From NCBI GenBank assembly GCA_040635515.1, contig JBEYHY010000006.1, positions 248,001 to 312,000 on the forward strand: DNA of 64,000 bases. The letters run 5' to 3'. The notes under the pieces are model-generated. The model saw nothing but the letters and a program-made list of their open reading frames with translations. It had not been told where the DNA came from and did not search any database. This stretch comes from Prauserella_A sp040635515. Lineage in GTDB: Bacteria; Actinomycetota; Actinomycetes; Mycobacteriales; Pseudonocardiaceae. Every line of letters starts with the position of its first letter. The first letter of the stretch is position 1. The position numbers and the translations under genes are program-made. Below are positions 1 to 8,441 of this stretch, piece after piece.

Positions 1-387
1 TCGTGGGCGAGACGGCAGGCGCACGAAGCCGCCATCCACCGGCTCGACGCCGAACTCGCCACGCGGGGTGACCCGGTCACGTTCGAGCCAGGCTTCGCGG
101 CCGACGGAGTCGACGAGCTGCTCACGCTGCTCGTGCAACGCGGAGCCGGGTGGGAGCGCAGCACCGTGGCAGGCACGGTGCTGCTGCATGCCGAAGACGT
201 CGGCAGGCTGTGGTCGGTGCGCCTCCAGGCCGGGAAGTCGCCGCTGATGGAGGACCAGCGGCGGCGCGAACCGGACGTCACGATCGAGGGACCCGCCGAC
301 GCCGTGTACAAGGCGATGTGGCGCAGGCCGAGCACCGCCCGGATTGCAGGCGACACCACACTTCTGGAGCCCCTCGCCGCGCCGTGA
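1..387 (+). CDS. C-terminal part of a mycothiol-dependent maleylpyruvate isomerase-family protein (5' truncated)
   Basis: The reading frame is open from the first base, so the start lies outside the window; 128 residues are visible. The opening stretch WARRQAHEAAIHRLDAEL matches the last helix of the DinB-like mycothiol-binding domain (MDMPI family), which carries the conserved HE and R-x-D pattern. The remaining ~100 residues look like the C-terminal domain of the same family, ending in a short sterol-carrier-like sheet (VTIEGPADAVYKAMWRR). The family uses mycothiol as cofactor for isomerisation or thiol transfer; the substrate cannot be told. Its TGA (385-387) lies 26 bp before the likely purU start, so the two may be co-transcribed. 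Confidence 0.75.
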   Translation, partial: SWARRQAHEAAIHRLDAELATRGDPVTFEPGFAADGVDELLTLLVQRGAGWERSTVAGTVLLHAEDVGRLWSVRLQAGKSPLMEDQRRREPDVTIEGPADAVYKAMWRRPSTARIAGDTTLLEPLAAP

Positions 388-413
388 GCCGCAAGGCACG
401 AGAATGGTTGACC

Positions 414-1271
414 GTGCCCCAACGACGCTATGTGATCACCTTCGGCTGCCCCGACCGCACGGGCATCGTCGCCCGCATCGCCTCGTTTCTCGCCGAGGCG
501 GGCGGCTGGATTGTCGAGGCCGCCTACCACACCGATCCCGACTCGGGCTGGTTCTTCACTCGCCAGGTCGTGCGCGCCGACTCGCTGCCCTTCGAGGTCG
601 ACGAACTGCGCGCCCGCTTCGCCGGAGTCGCCCGCTCACTCGGCTCCGAATCGGACTGGCGGATCGAGGACACCGGCGAGCGCCGCAGGGTCGTACTGCT
701 GGTTTCCAAGGAGGGACACTGCCTCTACGACCTGCTGGGCCGCGTCGCCTCCGGTGAGCTGGACATCGACCTTCGCGCCGTGATCGGCAACCACGAGACG
801 CTTGGCGACATCACGCGGGCCCACGGCATCCCGTTCCACCACGTCCCCTTCACCGGCGACAAACAGGGCGCGTTCGCGGAGGTCGCCAAGCTCGTCGACG
901 AGCACGATCCGCACGCCGTCGTGCTGGCGCGGTTCATGCAGATCCTGCCGCCCCACCTGTGCGAGGCGTGGGCGGGAAGGGCCATCAACATCCACCACAG
1001 CTTCCTGCCGTCATTCATGGGGGCCAGGCCCTACCACCAGGCACACGCGCGCGGTGTCAAGCTCATCGGCGCGACCTGTCACTACGTGACGGCCGACCTC
1101 GACGCGGGCCCCATCATCGAGCAGGGCGTGATCAGGGTCGACCACGACGACGCCGTTGCCGACATGGTCCGCAAGGGCCGCGACATCGAGAAGATCACCC
1201 TGGCCAGGGGGCTGCGCTGGCACCTCGAAGGCAGGGTCCTCGTCCACGGCAACCGGACCGTGGTGTTCTAG
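414..1271 (+). CDS. purU: formyltetrahydrofolate deformylase
   Basis: PurU hydrolyses 10-formyl-THF to THF and formate, balancing one-carbon units. The protein (285 aa) has an N-terminal ACT domain beginning VITFGCPDRTGIVARIASF and a formyltransferase-fold C-terminal domain. The active-site segment reads INIHHSFLPSF, followed by HYVTADLDAGPIIEQG with the catalytic Asp. Length fits the family. A GTG at 414 is preferred because the ACT strand follows at once; a GTG at 384 overlapping the upstream stop is possible. It may be purely housekeeping, but it consumes the formyl donor that the hydroxyornithine formyltransferase at 24.8 kb would need. It converges on the siderophore ATPase gene with only 15 bp between stops. 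Confidence 0.93.
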   Translation: MPQRRYVITFGCPDRTGIVARIASFLAEAGGWIVEAAYHTDPDSGWFFTRQVVRADSLPFEVDELRARFAGVARSLGSESDWRIEDTGERRRVVLLVSKEGHCLYDLLGRVASGELDIDLRAVIGNHETLGDITRAHGIPFHHVPFTGDKQGAFAEVAKLVDEHDPHAVVLARFMQILPPHLCEAWAGRAINIHHSFLPSFMGARPYHQAHARGVKLIGATCHYVTADLDAGPIIEQGVIRVDHDDAVADMVRKGRDIEKITLARGLRWHLEGRVLVHGNRTVVF

Positions 1272-1286
1272 CGCGCCACTGACCGG

Positions 1287-2123
1287 CTATTGACCAGCAC
1301 CGACGCGCTCGGCGGGCTCGCGTTCGCCGTCGGCCCGCCGCTTGCGGTGCACGGGAACGATCATCGGCGTCCCCGTTTCCGGGTCGTCGATGACCCTGCA
1401 CGGCAGGCCGAAGACGTCGTCGACGAGGTCGGCGGTGATGATCTCGGTGGGGTCGCCGACGGCGGCGATCTCTCCCCCTGGCCGCATCACGATGAGGTGC
1501 GAGGCGTAGCGGCAGGCCTGGTTGAGGTCGTGCAACACGGCGACCAGCGTGTGTCCCTTGTCCTCGTGCAGGTCCGCGCACAGGTCGAGCACCTCGACCT
1601 GGTGCGAGATGTCGAGGAACGTCGTCGGCTCGTCGAGCAGCAGGATCGACGTCTGCTGGGCGAGCACCATCGCGAGCCACACGCGCTGGCGCTGCCCTCC
1701 GGACAGCTCGTCGACCAGCCTGGCGGACAGGTCGAGCACCCCGGTGAGCTTCATCGACTCCGTGACGACGGCCTCGTCGTCCGACGACCACTGCCGCAGC
1801 AGCTTCTGGTGCGGGTAACGGCCCCTCGCGACGAGGTCGCCCACGGTGATGCCGCTCGGCGCGATCGACGACTGCGGCAACAGCCCCAGCCTGCGGGCGA
1901 CCTCCTTCGATCGGTAGCTGGAGATCAGCTCGCCGTCGAGGTAGACCCCTCCTGTCTTCGGCTTCAGCATCCGCGCGAGCGCCTTGAGCAATGTGGACTT
2001 GCCACACGCGTTGGGGCCGACGATCACGGTGAAGGAACCGTCGGGGATCTCCACCCCGAGATCGGTGGCGACAGTCGCCTGGTCGTAGGCCAAGGTCAGT
2101 CCCTGCGCAGCCAGCCTCGTCAT
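1287..2123 (-). CDS. ferric-siderophore ABC transporter, ATP-binding protein (FecE/FepC type)
   Basis: Cytoplasmic ATPase (278 aa) that would drive uptake of the ferric siderophore. Walker A GPNACGKST lies near residues 36-44, the signature LSGGQRQRVWLAMVLAQ near 140, Walker B ILLLDEPTTFLD just after, and the switch His in VAVLHDLNQ. The strand order and the DEPTTFLDISHQ motif are typical of FecE/FepC/FhuC. The ATG at 2123 overlaps the stop of the permease gene as ATGA, which fixes the start and implies translational coupling. It is the last gene of the three-gene minus-strand transport operon led by the permease at 4224 and controlled by the iron box just upstream of that gene. Confidence 0.93.
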   Translation of the reverse strand: MTRLAAQGLTLAYDQATVATDLGVEIPDGSFTVIVGPNACGKSTLLKALARMLKPKTGGVYLDGELISSYRSKEVARRLGLLPQSSIAPSGITVGDLVARGRYPHQKLLRQWSSDDEAVVTESMKLTGVLDLSARLVDELSGGQRQRVWLAMVLAQQTSILLLDEPTTFLDISHQVEVLDLCADLHEDKGHTLVAVLHDLNQACRYASHLIVMRPGGEIAAVGDPTEIITADLVDDVFGLPCRVIDDPETGTPMIVPVHRKRRADGEREPAERVGAGQ

Positions 2124-3175
2124 GTGTAGCTTTCCTTTCCGCGCCATTCGGACGCCAACAACCAGATGAGGTAAAGCCCCCCGAGGCAGCCCGTCGCGGT
2201 GCCGACGGGAAGCTGGGCGGTGGGGAAGAGCTGCTGGATGGCGAGGTCGCCGGCCGCCAGCAGCAACGCACCGACGAGTGCCGAGGTCAGCAGTCCCGGC
2301 GACGCCGACCTCGTGAGCCTTCTCGCCAGCTGGGGTGCGGCCAGGGCGACGAACCAGATCGGACCCGCCGCCGCGGTGGCGACCGCGGCGAGCAGCACAC
2401 TCGCGACGATGAGAATCGCCCTGCTGCGTTCGACACCGACCCCGAGCGCCTTGGCCGAGCTGTCTCCCAGCTCCATCATCGCGAGCGGACGCGCGTGATA
2501 CAGGGCGAGCGGAAGCAGGATCACGAGCGCGATCGCCACCGCGTACACCTGTTCCCATCCCCGCCCGTTGACGCTGCCGACGAGCCAGGCCTGCGCGCTG
2601 ACCGCGTCGTAAAGACTCGCCCTCGTGATCAGGTAGGAGTTCACCGAAAGCGCGAGCGCGTTGATCCCGATTCCGATGAGGATGAAGCGGAAACCCTGCA
2701 CTCCCCCCGTGAACGCGAGCGCGTAGATCAGCACGGCGGCGACGATGGCTCCGGCGAACGCACCGACGGCGACCTGCACCATCGTTCCGCCGAACACGAT
2801 GATCATCAGCAACGCGCCGGTCGCCGCGCCGTTGCTGAACCCGATGACATCGGGACTACCGAGCGAATTCCTCGTCAGGCCTTGGAGCAGCGCCCCGCTC
2901 ACCGCGAGTGCCGCACCGACGAGCACCGCCGTCAACAGGCGCGGAAGTCGCAGGGTGTTGACGATGAAGTCGGCCGCTCCCTCGCCGTAACCGGCAACCG
3001 CCTTCAGAACGTCCGGAATGGACAGTTGGTATTCGCCGCTCATGAGCGTGACCGTCATGACGACGAGCAACGCGAAGGCAAGTACGACGCCGACCGTCAC
3101 CGACCTGCGGTCCAGCCGCAGCGCGACCCGCTCGCCAGGGCTGCGCAGCACCGTTCCGGTCACCGGGCGGTTCAC
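2120..3175 (-). CDS. ferric-siderophore ABC transporter permease (FecCD family), second subunit
   Basis: Polytopic membrane protein of 351 aa with the FecCD hallmark RLPRLLTAVLVGAALAVSGA and the coupling-helix region GPIWFVALAAPQLARRLT. About ten hydrophobic segments are visible, as in BtuC/FhuB halves. The GTG at 3175 overlaps the stop of the first permease as GTGA, which I use to set the start; the same frame stays open far upstream but there it runs opposite the real permease and is a shadow. With its partner (3172-4224) it forms the channel through which the ferric siderophore delivered by the lipoprotein at 22-23 kb is imported. Confidence 0.92.
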   Translation of the reverse strand: MNRPVTGTVLRSPGERVALRLDRRSVTVGVVLAFALLVVMTVTLMSGEYQLSIPDVLKAVAGYGEGAADFIVNTLRLPRLLTAVLVGAALAVSGALLQGLTRNSLGSPDVIGFSNGAATGALLMIIVFGGTMVQVAVGAFAGAIVAAVLIYALAFTGGVQGFRFILIGIGINALALSVNSYLITRASLYDAVSAQAWLVGSVNGRGWEQVYAVAIALVILLPLALYHARPLAMMELGDSSAKALGVGVERSRAILIVASVLLAAVATAAAGPIWFVALAAPQLARRLTRSASPGLLTSALVGALLLAAGDLAIQQLFPTAQLPVGTATGCLGGLYLIWLLASEWRGKESYT

Positions 3176-4224
3176 AGGCTCGCCGGCTTTCGCCTGCGGC
3201 ACAACGCGATGAACACCGGAACGCCGATGGCGGCGGTGACGATGCCGACCTGAACCTCTTCCGGCGGCGCGATCACCCTGCCGACGATGTCCGATCCGAC
3301 GAGCAGGATCGGCGCGAGCACCAGAGAGAACGGCAGCACCCACCGCTGATCGGGACCGACGAGCAGGCGAGCCATGTGCGGAACGGCGAGCCCCACGAAG
3401 GCGATCGGGCCGGCGGCCGCGGTCGCCGCGCCACACAGCAACGTGATGGAGACCGCGCCGACCACCCTCACGAACGCGGGATGCGTACCGAGCGCCCTGC
3501 CCAGCTCGTCCCCCATGGCCAGCACGTTCAGCGGCCGGATGAGCAGCAGCGCCAGCACGACACCGGCTGCCGCGAACGGGAGAACGGGCAACAGCACGTC
3601 GTAGTAGCGGCCCGCGAGCGAGCCGACCTGCCAGAACCGGAACTCGTTGAACGCCTTCGGATCCATCAGCAACACGGCGGTGTTGAAGGCGAACATCACG
3701 GCGGTCACCGCGGCACCGGCGAGCACGAGCCGCTCCGGAGTGGCGTTGCGCTTGCCTGAGGAGCCCAGCGTGTACACGACGACGGAGGCGAGCGCGGCAC
3801 CGGCGAACGCGAACCACACGTAGCCGAGCACGGACGAGATACCGAGGAAAGCGAGTGAGATCACGACACCGGTCGAGGCACCCATCGTGACCCCGAGCAG
3901 ACCGGGATCGGCAAGCGGATTGCGGGTCAGCGCCTGCATCAGCGCACCGGCAAGTCCCAGCGAGACTCCGACGACCAGCCCGACCAGCGTCCTGGGAATG
4001 CGGTAGTCGTGGATCACGAGTGCGTCGTAGGAACCGTCGTTGTGCCACAGCACGTCCCACGTCGCCGTGAACGGGATGTTCTTCGAACCGAGCCAGACGC
4101 TGAGCAGCACGATGAGACCCAGCGCCGCGAAAGCGATGACCAGGGCGAGGCCTCGGAGGGCCTGTGTCGATGTGCGGGGTCGCTCGACGTCCTGCTGTGC
4201 GCGCAGGTCCGTGGCAACCGACAT
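3172..4224 (-). CDS. ferric-siderophore ABC transporter permease (FecCD family), first subunit
   Basis: FecCD-type permease, 350 aa. A short cytoplasmic N-terminus is followed by a first membrane segment (LALVIAFAALGLIVLLSVWL). The family motifs YRIPRTLVGLVVGVSLGLAGA, NPLADPGLLGVTMGAS and AAGPIAFVGLAVPHMARLL are all present. It is the first gene of the uptake operon (permease, permease, ATPase) with start/stop overlaps between all three. An iron box covers the bases immediately 5' of the ATG (4224-4242), so expression should be repressed by an iron-loaded DtxR/IdeR protein. No substrate-binding protein is in this operon; the binding lipoprotein is encoded beside the NRPS instead. Confidence 0.93.
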   Translation of the reverse strand: MSVATDLRAQQDVERPRTSTQALRGLALVIAFAALGLIVLLSVWLGSKNIPFTATWDVLWHNDGSYDALVIHDYRIPRTLVGLVVGVSLGLAGALMQALTRNPLADPGLLGVTMGASTGVVISLAFLGISSVLGYVWFAFAGAALASVVVYTLGSSGKRNATPERLVLAGAAVTAVMFAFNTAVLLMDPKAFNEFRFWQVGSLAGRYYDVLLPVLPFAAAGVVLALLLIRPLNVLAMGDELGRALGTHPAFVRVVGAVSITLLCGAATAAAGPIAFVGLAVPHMARLLVGPDQRWVLPFSLVLAPILLVGSDIVGRVIAPPEEVQVGIVTAAIGVPVFIALCRRRKPASL

Positions 4225-4242
4225 AAGGTGAGGCTAACCTAG
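4224..4242. promoter_or_regulatory. DtxR/IdeR-type iron box
   Basis: The 19-mer taaggtgaggctaacctag matches the known DtxR/IdeR consensus TTAGGTTAGSCTAACCTAA at about 16 of 19 positions by hand alignment. It begins at the first base of the permease start codon, so iron-bound repressor would block initiation or early elongation of the uptake operon. Confidence 0.85.
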
Positions 4243-4303
4243 CGACCAACTGCTGGTCCATCGTGACGAAGTTCGCTCGGGCGCACCCCGATCACCAGCG
4301 AAC

Positions 4304-4322
4304 TTAAGCTAGCCTAACCTCT
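4304..4322. promoter_or_regulatory. DtxR/IdeR-type iron box
   Basis: The 19-mer ttaagctagcctaacctct matches the iron-box consensus at about 15 of 19 positions, with a perfect right half (CCTAACCT). It ends 19 bp before the ATG of the ABC exporter pair and lies 61 bp from the other box, so the two divergent transport operons each have their own box. Confidence 0.8.
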
Positions 4323-4341
4323 GCTCATCAGGAGGTGCGGC

Positions 4342-6030
4342 ATGTCGACCGGCAACAGTGGTTCCGGTGTTCTCGGTGGAGCCGTCGCCGGAGAACGAGG
4401 CAGGCTCACCGGTGCGGCCGTCCTCGCCTCGGCACACCAGGGCGGTGAGGCACTCATCCCGGTCATCGTCGGCATCGTGATCGACCAGGCCGTCTCCACC
4501 GGCTCCGTCAGCGCGCTCCTGCGCTGGATCGCGGTACTCGCCGTCGTGTTCGCCGTACTCTCGTTCAGCTACCGGTTCGCGGCCCGCGCCTCCGAAAAGG
4601 CTTCCCAGCAGGCGGCACACCGGCTCCGCCTCGCCTTGAGCTCCCGCGTACTCGACCCGAGAGGCGGCGCCGAATCCGGACGGCTCCCCGGCGCGCTCGT
4701 CAACATCACCACCGGCGACACGAGGCGAGTCGGCGCGGTCATCGGCATGCTGCCGTTCGCGATAGCCGGGTTCGTCGGCCTGCTGGTCAGCGCCATCGCA
4801 CTACTGCGGATCTCCGTACCGCTCGGGCTGCTCGTCCTGCTCGGAACGCCGCCGCTGCTGTGGCTGACCCACCTCATCGGCAGGCCGCTCGAACGCCGCA
4901 GCGGGCTCGAACAGGAACGCGCGGCACACGCCTCGGGCATCGCGGCCGACCTGGTCACCGGGCTCAGGGTGCTCAAGGGCATCGGCGCGGAAAGAGCTGC
5001 GGTCACCAGGTACAGGCGCACGAGCCGCGACTCGCTGGCGGCGACGCTCAGCGCGGCCCGCGCGCACGCCGGACACGACGGGGCCATCCTCGCGCTCACC
5101 GGAATCTTCATCGCGGTCGTCGCACTCGTCGGCGCCAACCTGGCCGCGAACGACGCCATCACCGTCGGCCAGCTCGTCGCGGCCGTCGGGCTGGCCCAGT
5201 TCCTGCTCGGCCCCTTCCAGATACTGGCGTGGGCCAACGGTCAGTTCGCGCAAGGGAGGGCATCGGCGGCCAGGGTGTCGTCGGTGCTGACCGCGCCACC
5301 GGCCGTCACCGGAGGAACGGAAGGCCCCTCGGCGCCCGTCACCGGCGCCGTGAGGCTGCGGGGCGTCTGCCACGGCACGCTGCGCGACGTCGACCTCGAC
5401 ATCGCGCCGGGCGAGGTGCTCGGCGTCGTGACCACCGACCCCGCGTGCGCGACCGAACTGCTCGAATGTCTCGGCAGGGAGGCCGACCCCGCCTCCGGCG
5501 CGCTTGAGCTCGACGGAACCGGCTTCACCACGCTCGACCCGACGCTGCTGCGCGGCGCCGTGCTCGTCGCGGCACACGACGCCGACCTCTTCGAAGGAAG
5601 CCTGCTCGACAACGTCGTCGCCGCATCGAAGGCGAAGTCCCCGGAAAGAGCGCTCGTGGCCGCCGCGGCCGACGAGGTCGCCGCGACCCTGCCCTCCGGG
5701 GTGCACACCGCCGTCGCCGAACGCGGAAGATCACTGTCGGGAGGACAACGGCAACGCGTCGCGCTGGCCAGAGCCCTCGCCGCCGACCCGCCCGTACTCG
5801 TCGTGCACGATCCGACCACCGCCGTCGACGCCGTCACCGAGGCCAGGATCGCGGCGGAACTCACGGAGATCCGCGCGGGCCGTACCACCGTGCTCGTCAC
5901 CACGAGCCCGGCGCTGCTTGCCAACACCGACAGGGTTGTCGTATTCGGCGAGGGCACCATCCGAACCGAGGGAACGCACGCCGACCTCGTCGCCACCGAC
6001 GCCGGCTACCGGACGGCGGTGCTGTCATGA
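4342..6030 (+). CDS. ABC exporter-type half-transporter with degenerate ATP site (siderophore transport), subunit A
   Basis: 562 aa: an N-terminal ABC transmembrane domain with six hydrophobic segments (about 20-290), then a nucleotide-binding domain. The NBD is degenerate on its own side. Where Walker A should be, it reads VVTTDPACATELL with no GK[ST]; Walker B is VLVVHDPTT (His for Asp, Asp for Glu), and the switch region VTTSPALL lacks the His. The signature LSGGQRQRVALARAL is perfect. Such a half-transporter needs a partner, and the next gene complements it exactly. Position beside the NRPS and under an iron box points to export of the siderophore or import of its iron complex, as with the IrtAB and YbtPQ pairs; it has no N-terminal siderophore-interacting domain as IrtA does. 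Confidence 0.88.
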   Translation: MSTGNSGSGVLGGAVAGERGRLTGAAVLASAHQGGEALIPVIVGIVIDQAVSTGSVSALLRWIAVLAVVFAVLSFSYRFAARASEKASQQAAHRLRLALSSRVLDPRGGAESGRLPGALVNITTGDTRRVGAVIGMLPFAIAGFVGLLVSAIALLRISVPLGLLVLLGTPPLLWLTHLIGRPLERRSGLEQERAAHASGIAADLVTGLRVLKGIGAERAAVTRYRRTSRDSLAATLSAARAHAGHDGAILALTGIFIAVVALVGANLAANDAITVGQLVAAVGLAQFLLGPFQILAWANGQFAQGRASAARVSSVLTAPPAVTGGTEGPSAPVTGAVRLRGVCHGTLRDVDLDIAPGEVLGVVTTDPACATELLECLGREADPASGALELDGTGFTTLDPTLLRGAVLVAAHDADLFEGSLLDNVVAASKAKSPERALVAAAADEVAATLPSGVHTAVAERGRSLSGGQRQRVALARALAADPPVLVVHDPTTAVDAVTEARIAAELTEIRAGRTTVLVTTSPALLANTDRVVVFGEGTIRTEGTHADLVATDAGYRTAVLS

Positions 6031-7778
6031 CCGAACGCGAACTACTGCCGACGGCGGGCGGAGCAAGGACTGCGGCCGCGGTCGGCGAACTACTGCGGCC
6101 ACGACGGCTGCTCGCCTTCTCCGCATTCACTACCCTCGTCGCGGCAACCGGCGTCGGTCTGCTCACCGCCCCGCTGCTCGGCCACATCGTCGACCTCGTC
6201 GCCGACGGCAGCACTGCCTTCACACTGCCCATCGTCGCGCTCGTCGTGGTGGCACTCGTGCGCGGAGCGGCCAACGCGGTCGGTCTCGCGCTCGTTTCCC
6301 GCCTCGGCGAGGAAATGCTCGCCGGACTTCGCGAACGATTCATCGAAAAGGCGCTCGGGCTACCGCTCGAACGCGTCGAACTGGCCGGGTCCGGCGACCT
6401 CACCTCCCGGGTCACCAACGACGTCGCCGTGATCGCCAAGTCGGTGCGCGAAGCGCTGCCCGAGCTGGGCAGGTCCGTGCTGACCATCGTGCTGACCTTC
6501 GTCGGGCTCGCCGTACTCGACTGGCGATTTCTGCTCGCCGCTCTGCTCGCGGCCCCCATCCAGCTCTACACGGTGCGCTGGTACGTGCGAAGGGCGACGC
6601 CGCTCTACGCGAGCCAGCGCGTCAAAGACGGTGCGCAGCAACAACAACTGCTCGATACCGTCGGCGGTTCACGTACCGTGCGGGCGTTCCGGCTCGGTGA
6701 CGATCACGTCGAAAGAGTGCGAGGCCGGTCCCAGGACGTCGTCGACATCACGATGCGGGCGACGAGGCTGGTGACGCGGTTCTTCTCCCGTCTCAACCTC
6801 GCCGAGTTCATCGGGCTGTCCGCCGTGCTCGTCACCGGATTCCTGCTCGTCGGCAACGGGACCGCCACCATCGGCACGGCCACCGCCGCCGCCCTGTACT
6901 TCCACAGTCTGTTCAACCCGATCAACGCGGCGCTGGCGCTCGTCGACGACGCACAGTCGGCCGCGGCGAGTCTTTCCCGCCTCGTCGGAGTCGCGGATCT
7001 GCCCGCTGAAGAGGAACCCCGGCAACCCGGCTCGCCCGTCGACGCGTCGGTCAAGGCAGCCGCGCTCGGGCACGCCTACGTGCGCGGCCACGACGTACTC
7101 GCCGACGTCGACCTGGACATCAACGCGGGAGAACGGATCGCGCTCGTCGGCGCGAGCGGTGCGGGCAAGACGACACTCGCCAAACTCATCGCGGGAATCC
7201 ACCGGCCGAGTTCGGGCTCGATCTCGGTCGGCGGGGTCGGCTTGACGGAACTGGGCCCCGCGGCGACGCGCAGAACGGTGGCACTCATCAGTCAGGAGGT
7301 GCACGTCTTCGCAGGCGAACTCGGCGAAGACCTCCGGCTCGCCAAACCCGATGCCACGGACGAGGAACTGCGAACCGCGCTCGCCCGGCTCGGCGCACTG
7401 TCCTGGGTGGACAGTCTGCCTGGTGGATTGTCCACCGTGGTGGGAGAAGGCGGGCACCGCTTGACGGTGACTCAGGCGCAGCAGCTGGCGCTCGTGCGGC
7501 TCGTGCTGGCCGATCCCCCTGTTGCCATCCTCGACGAGGCGACGGCGGAAGCGGGGAGCACGGGCGCGAAGGAACTGGAGAAGGCGGCGGGGAAGGCGCT
7601 GGCCGGACGCACCGGGCTGGTCGTCGCGCATCGCCTCACCCAGGCGGCCGCCGCCGACCGGATCGTCGTGCTCGATGCCGGCCGGGTGGTCGAGGCCGGT
7701 ACGCACGACCAGCTGCTGGCCTCAGGTGGCCGGTACGCCGAGCTGTGGAAAGCCTGGTCAGGTACCCGAACCCCCTGA
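6027..7778 (+). CDS. ABC exporter-type half-transporter with intact Walker motifs, subunit B
   Basis: 583 aa, with an ABC transmembrane domain (about 30-310) and a C-terminal NBD. Walker A VGASGAGKTTLAK, the Q-loop ALISQEVHVF, Walker B VAILDEATAEAGS with catalytic Glu and the switch His in VVAHRLTQ are all intact. The signature is eroded (HRLTVTQAQQLALVRL instead of LSGGQ). Its start overlaps the upstream stop as ATGA, so the two subunits are coupled. Together they would form a heterodimer with one canonical ATP site (Walker motifs from this protein, LSGGQ from subunit A) and one dead site. The gene ends eight bases before the 21-bp repeat block that separates it from convergent mbtH. Confidence 0.9.
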   Translation: MTERELLPTAGGARTAAAVGELLRPRRLLAFSAFTTLVAATGVGLLTAPLLGHIVDLVADGSTAFTLPIVALVVVALVRGAANAVGLALVSRLGEEMLAGLRERFIEKALGLPLERVELAGSGDLTSRVTNDVAVIAKSVREALPELGRSVLTIVLTFVGLAVLDWRFLLAALLAAPIQLYTVRWYVRRATPLYASQRVKDGAQQQQLLDTVGGSRTVRAFRLGDDHVERVRGRSQDVVDITMRATRLVTRFFSRLNLAEFIGLSAVLVTGFLLVGNGTATIGTATAAALYFHSLFNPINAALALVDDAQSAAASLSRLVGVADLPAEEEPRQPGSPVDASVKAAALGHAYVRGHDVLADVDLDINAGERIALVGASGAGKTTLAKLIAGIHRPSSGSISVGGVGLTELGPAATRRTVALISQEVHVFAGELGEDLRLAKPDATDEELRTALARLGALSWVDSLPGGLSTVVGEGGHRLTVTQAQQLALVRLVLADPPVAILDEATAEAGSTGAKELEKAAGKALAGRTGLVVAHRLTQAAAADRIVVLDAGRVVEAGTHDQLLASGGRYAELWKAWSGTRTP

Positions 7779-7786
7779 CCGCCCAG

Positions 7787-8018
7787 GAGCGCGAGTTCTG
7801 CACCCAGGAGCGCGAGTTCTGCGTTCGCGACGGCGAGATCGGCGTTCGCGACGACGAGACCCGCACCCAGGACGGCGAGATCGGCGTTCGCGACGACGAG
7901 ACCCGCACCCAGGACGGCGAGATCGGCGTTCGCGACGACGAGATCCGCACTCGGGGCGGCGAGATCGGGCGTTCGCGACGCCCAGACCCACACCCAGGGC
8001 AGCGAGATGCGCGCTCAC
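7787..8018 (+). repeat. tandem degenerate 21-bp repeat, block A (about 11 units)
   Basis: Units follow one another without spacers and read roughly gacgacgagatccgcactca plus one g. They keep a fixed 21-bp step from 7787 to about 8018, apart from one unit of 22 bp. The block begins eight bases after the exporter stop codon. Because 21 is a multiple of three, several frames stay open and give heptapeptide-like shadow translations (DGEIGVR, DDETRTQ); I do not regard these as coding, since no ribosome site or consistent frame supports them. Bases 8019-8166 between blocks A and B (~148 bp) show no feature I recognise. Confidence 0.85.
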
Positions 8019-8166
8019 GAAAGGGAGCCCTCCATCCGGGCGCGCGCGAACCTCGCCTACCCGAACGTGCCAAGAGCCCGATGACTGGCGCTGGGCATCG
8101 GCGCCAAGTCCACGGGCAGAAAGCCGACTTCCGCCGCGTCCTCCGCCGCACCAGAAGTCCCCCGCA

Positions 8167-8440
8167 CCCAATGCAGAACTCGCCGTCCCGAACGTGCATC
8201 TCGCCGTCCCGAACGCAGAACTCGCCACCCCGAACGCAGAACTCGTCATCCCGAGTGCGGCTCTCACCCACTGGATGCGCATCTCGGCAGCCCGAGTGCA
8301 GAACTCACCGTCCTGGGTGCAGAACTCGCCGTCGCGAACGCAGAACTCACCGTCCCCAGTGCAGATCTCGGCGTCGCCAACGCAGAACTCGGCGGTCTGC
8401 GTGCGGGACTCGCGGGCGGGAGCGCGGGGCTCGCCGCGCG
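8167..8440 (-). repeat. tandem degenerate 21-bp repeat, block B, inverted relative to block A (about 13 units)
   Basis: Same repeat family as block A but in the opposite orientation; a typical unit on the plus strand reads ccgaacgcagaactcgccgt plus c. About thirteen units run up to the mbtH stop codon at 8442 with no free sequence between. Blocks A and B face each other across ~148 bp, so a transcript crossing the region from either side could fold into long imperfect duplexes. A third, smaller array of the same family lies at 30527-30631, also between convergent genes. Confidence 0.83.
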
Positions 8441-8441
8441 G

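Noticed and set aside
2120..4261. 713-residue reading of the second FecCD permease
   Set aside because: The upstream half is a shadow of the first permease; the GTGA overlap at 3172-3175 gives the real start.
7787..8440. CRISPR-like repeat array
   Set aside because: Units are contiguous without spacers, degenerate, and no cas gene is present.
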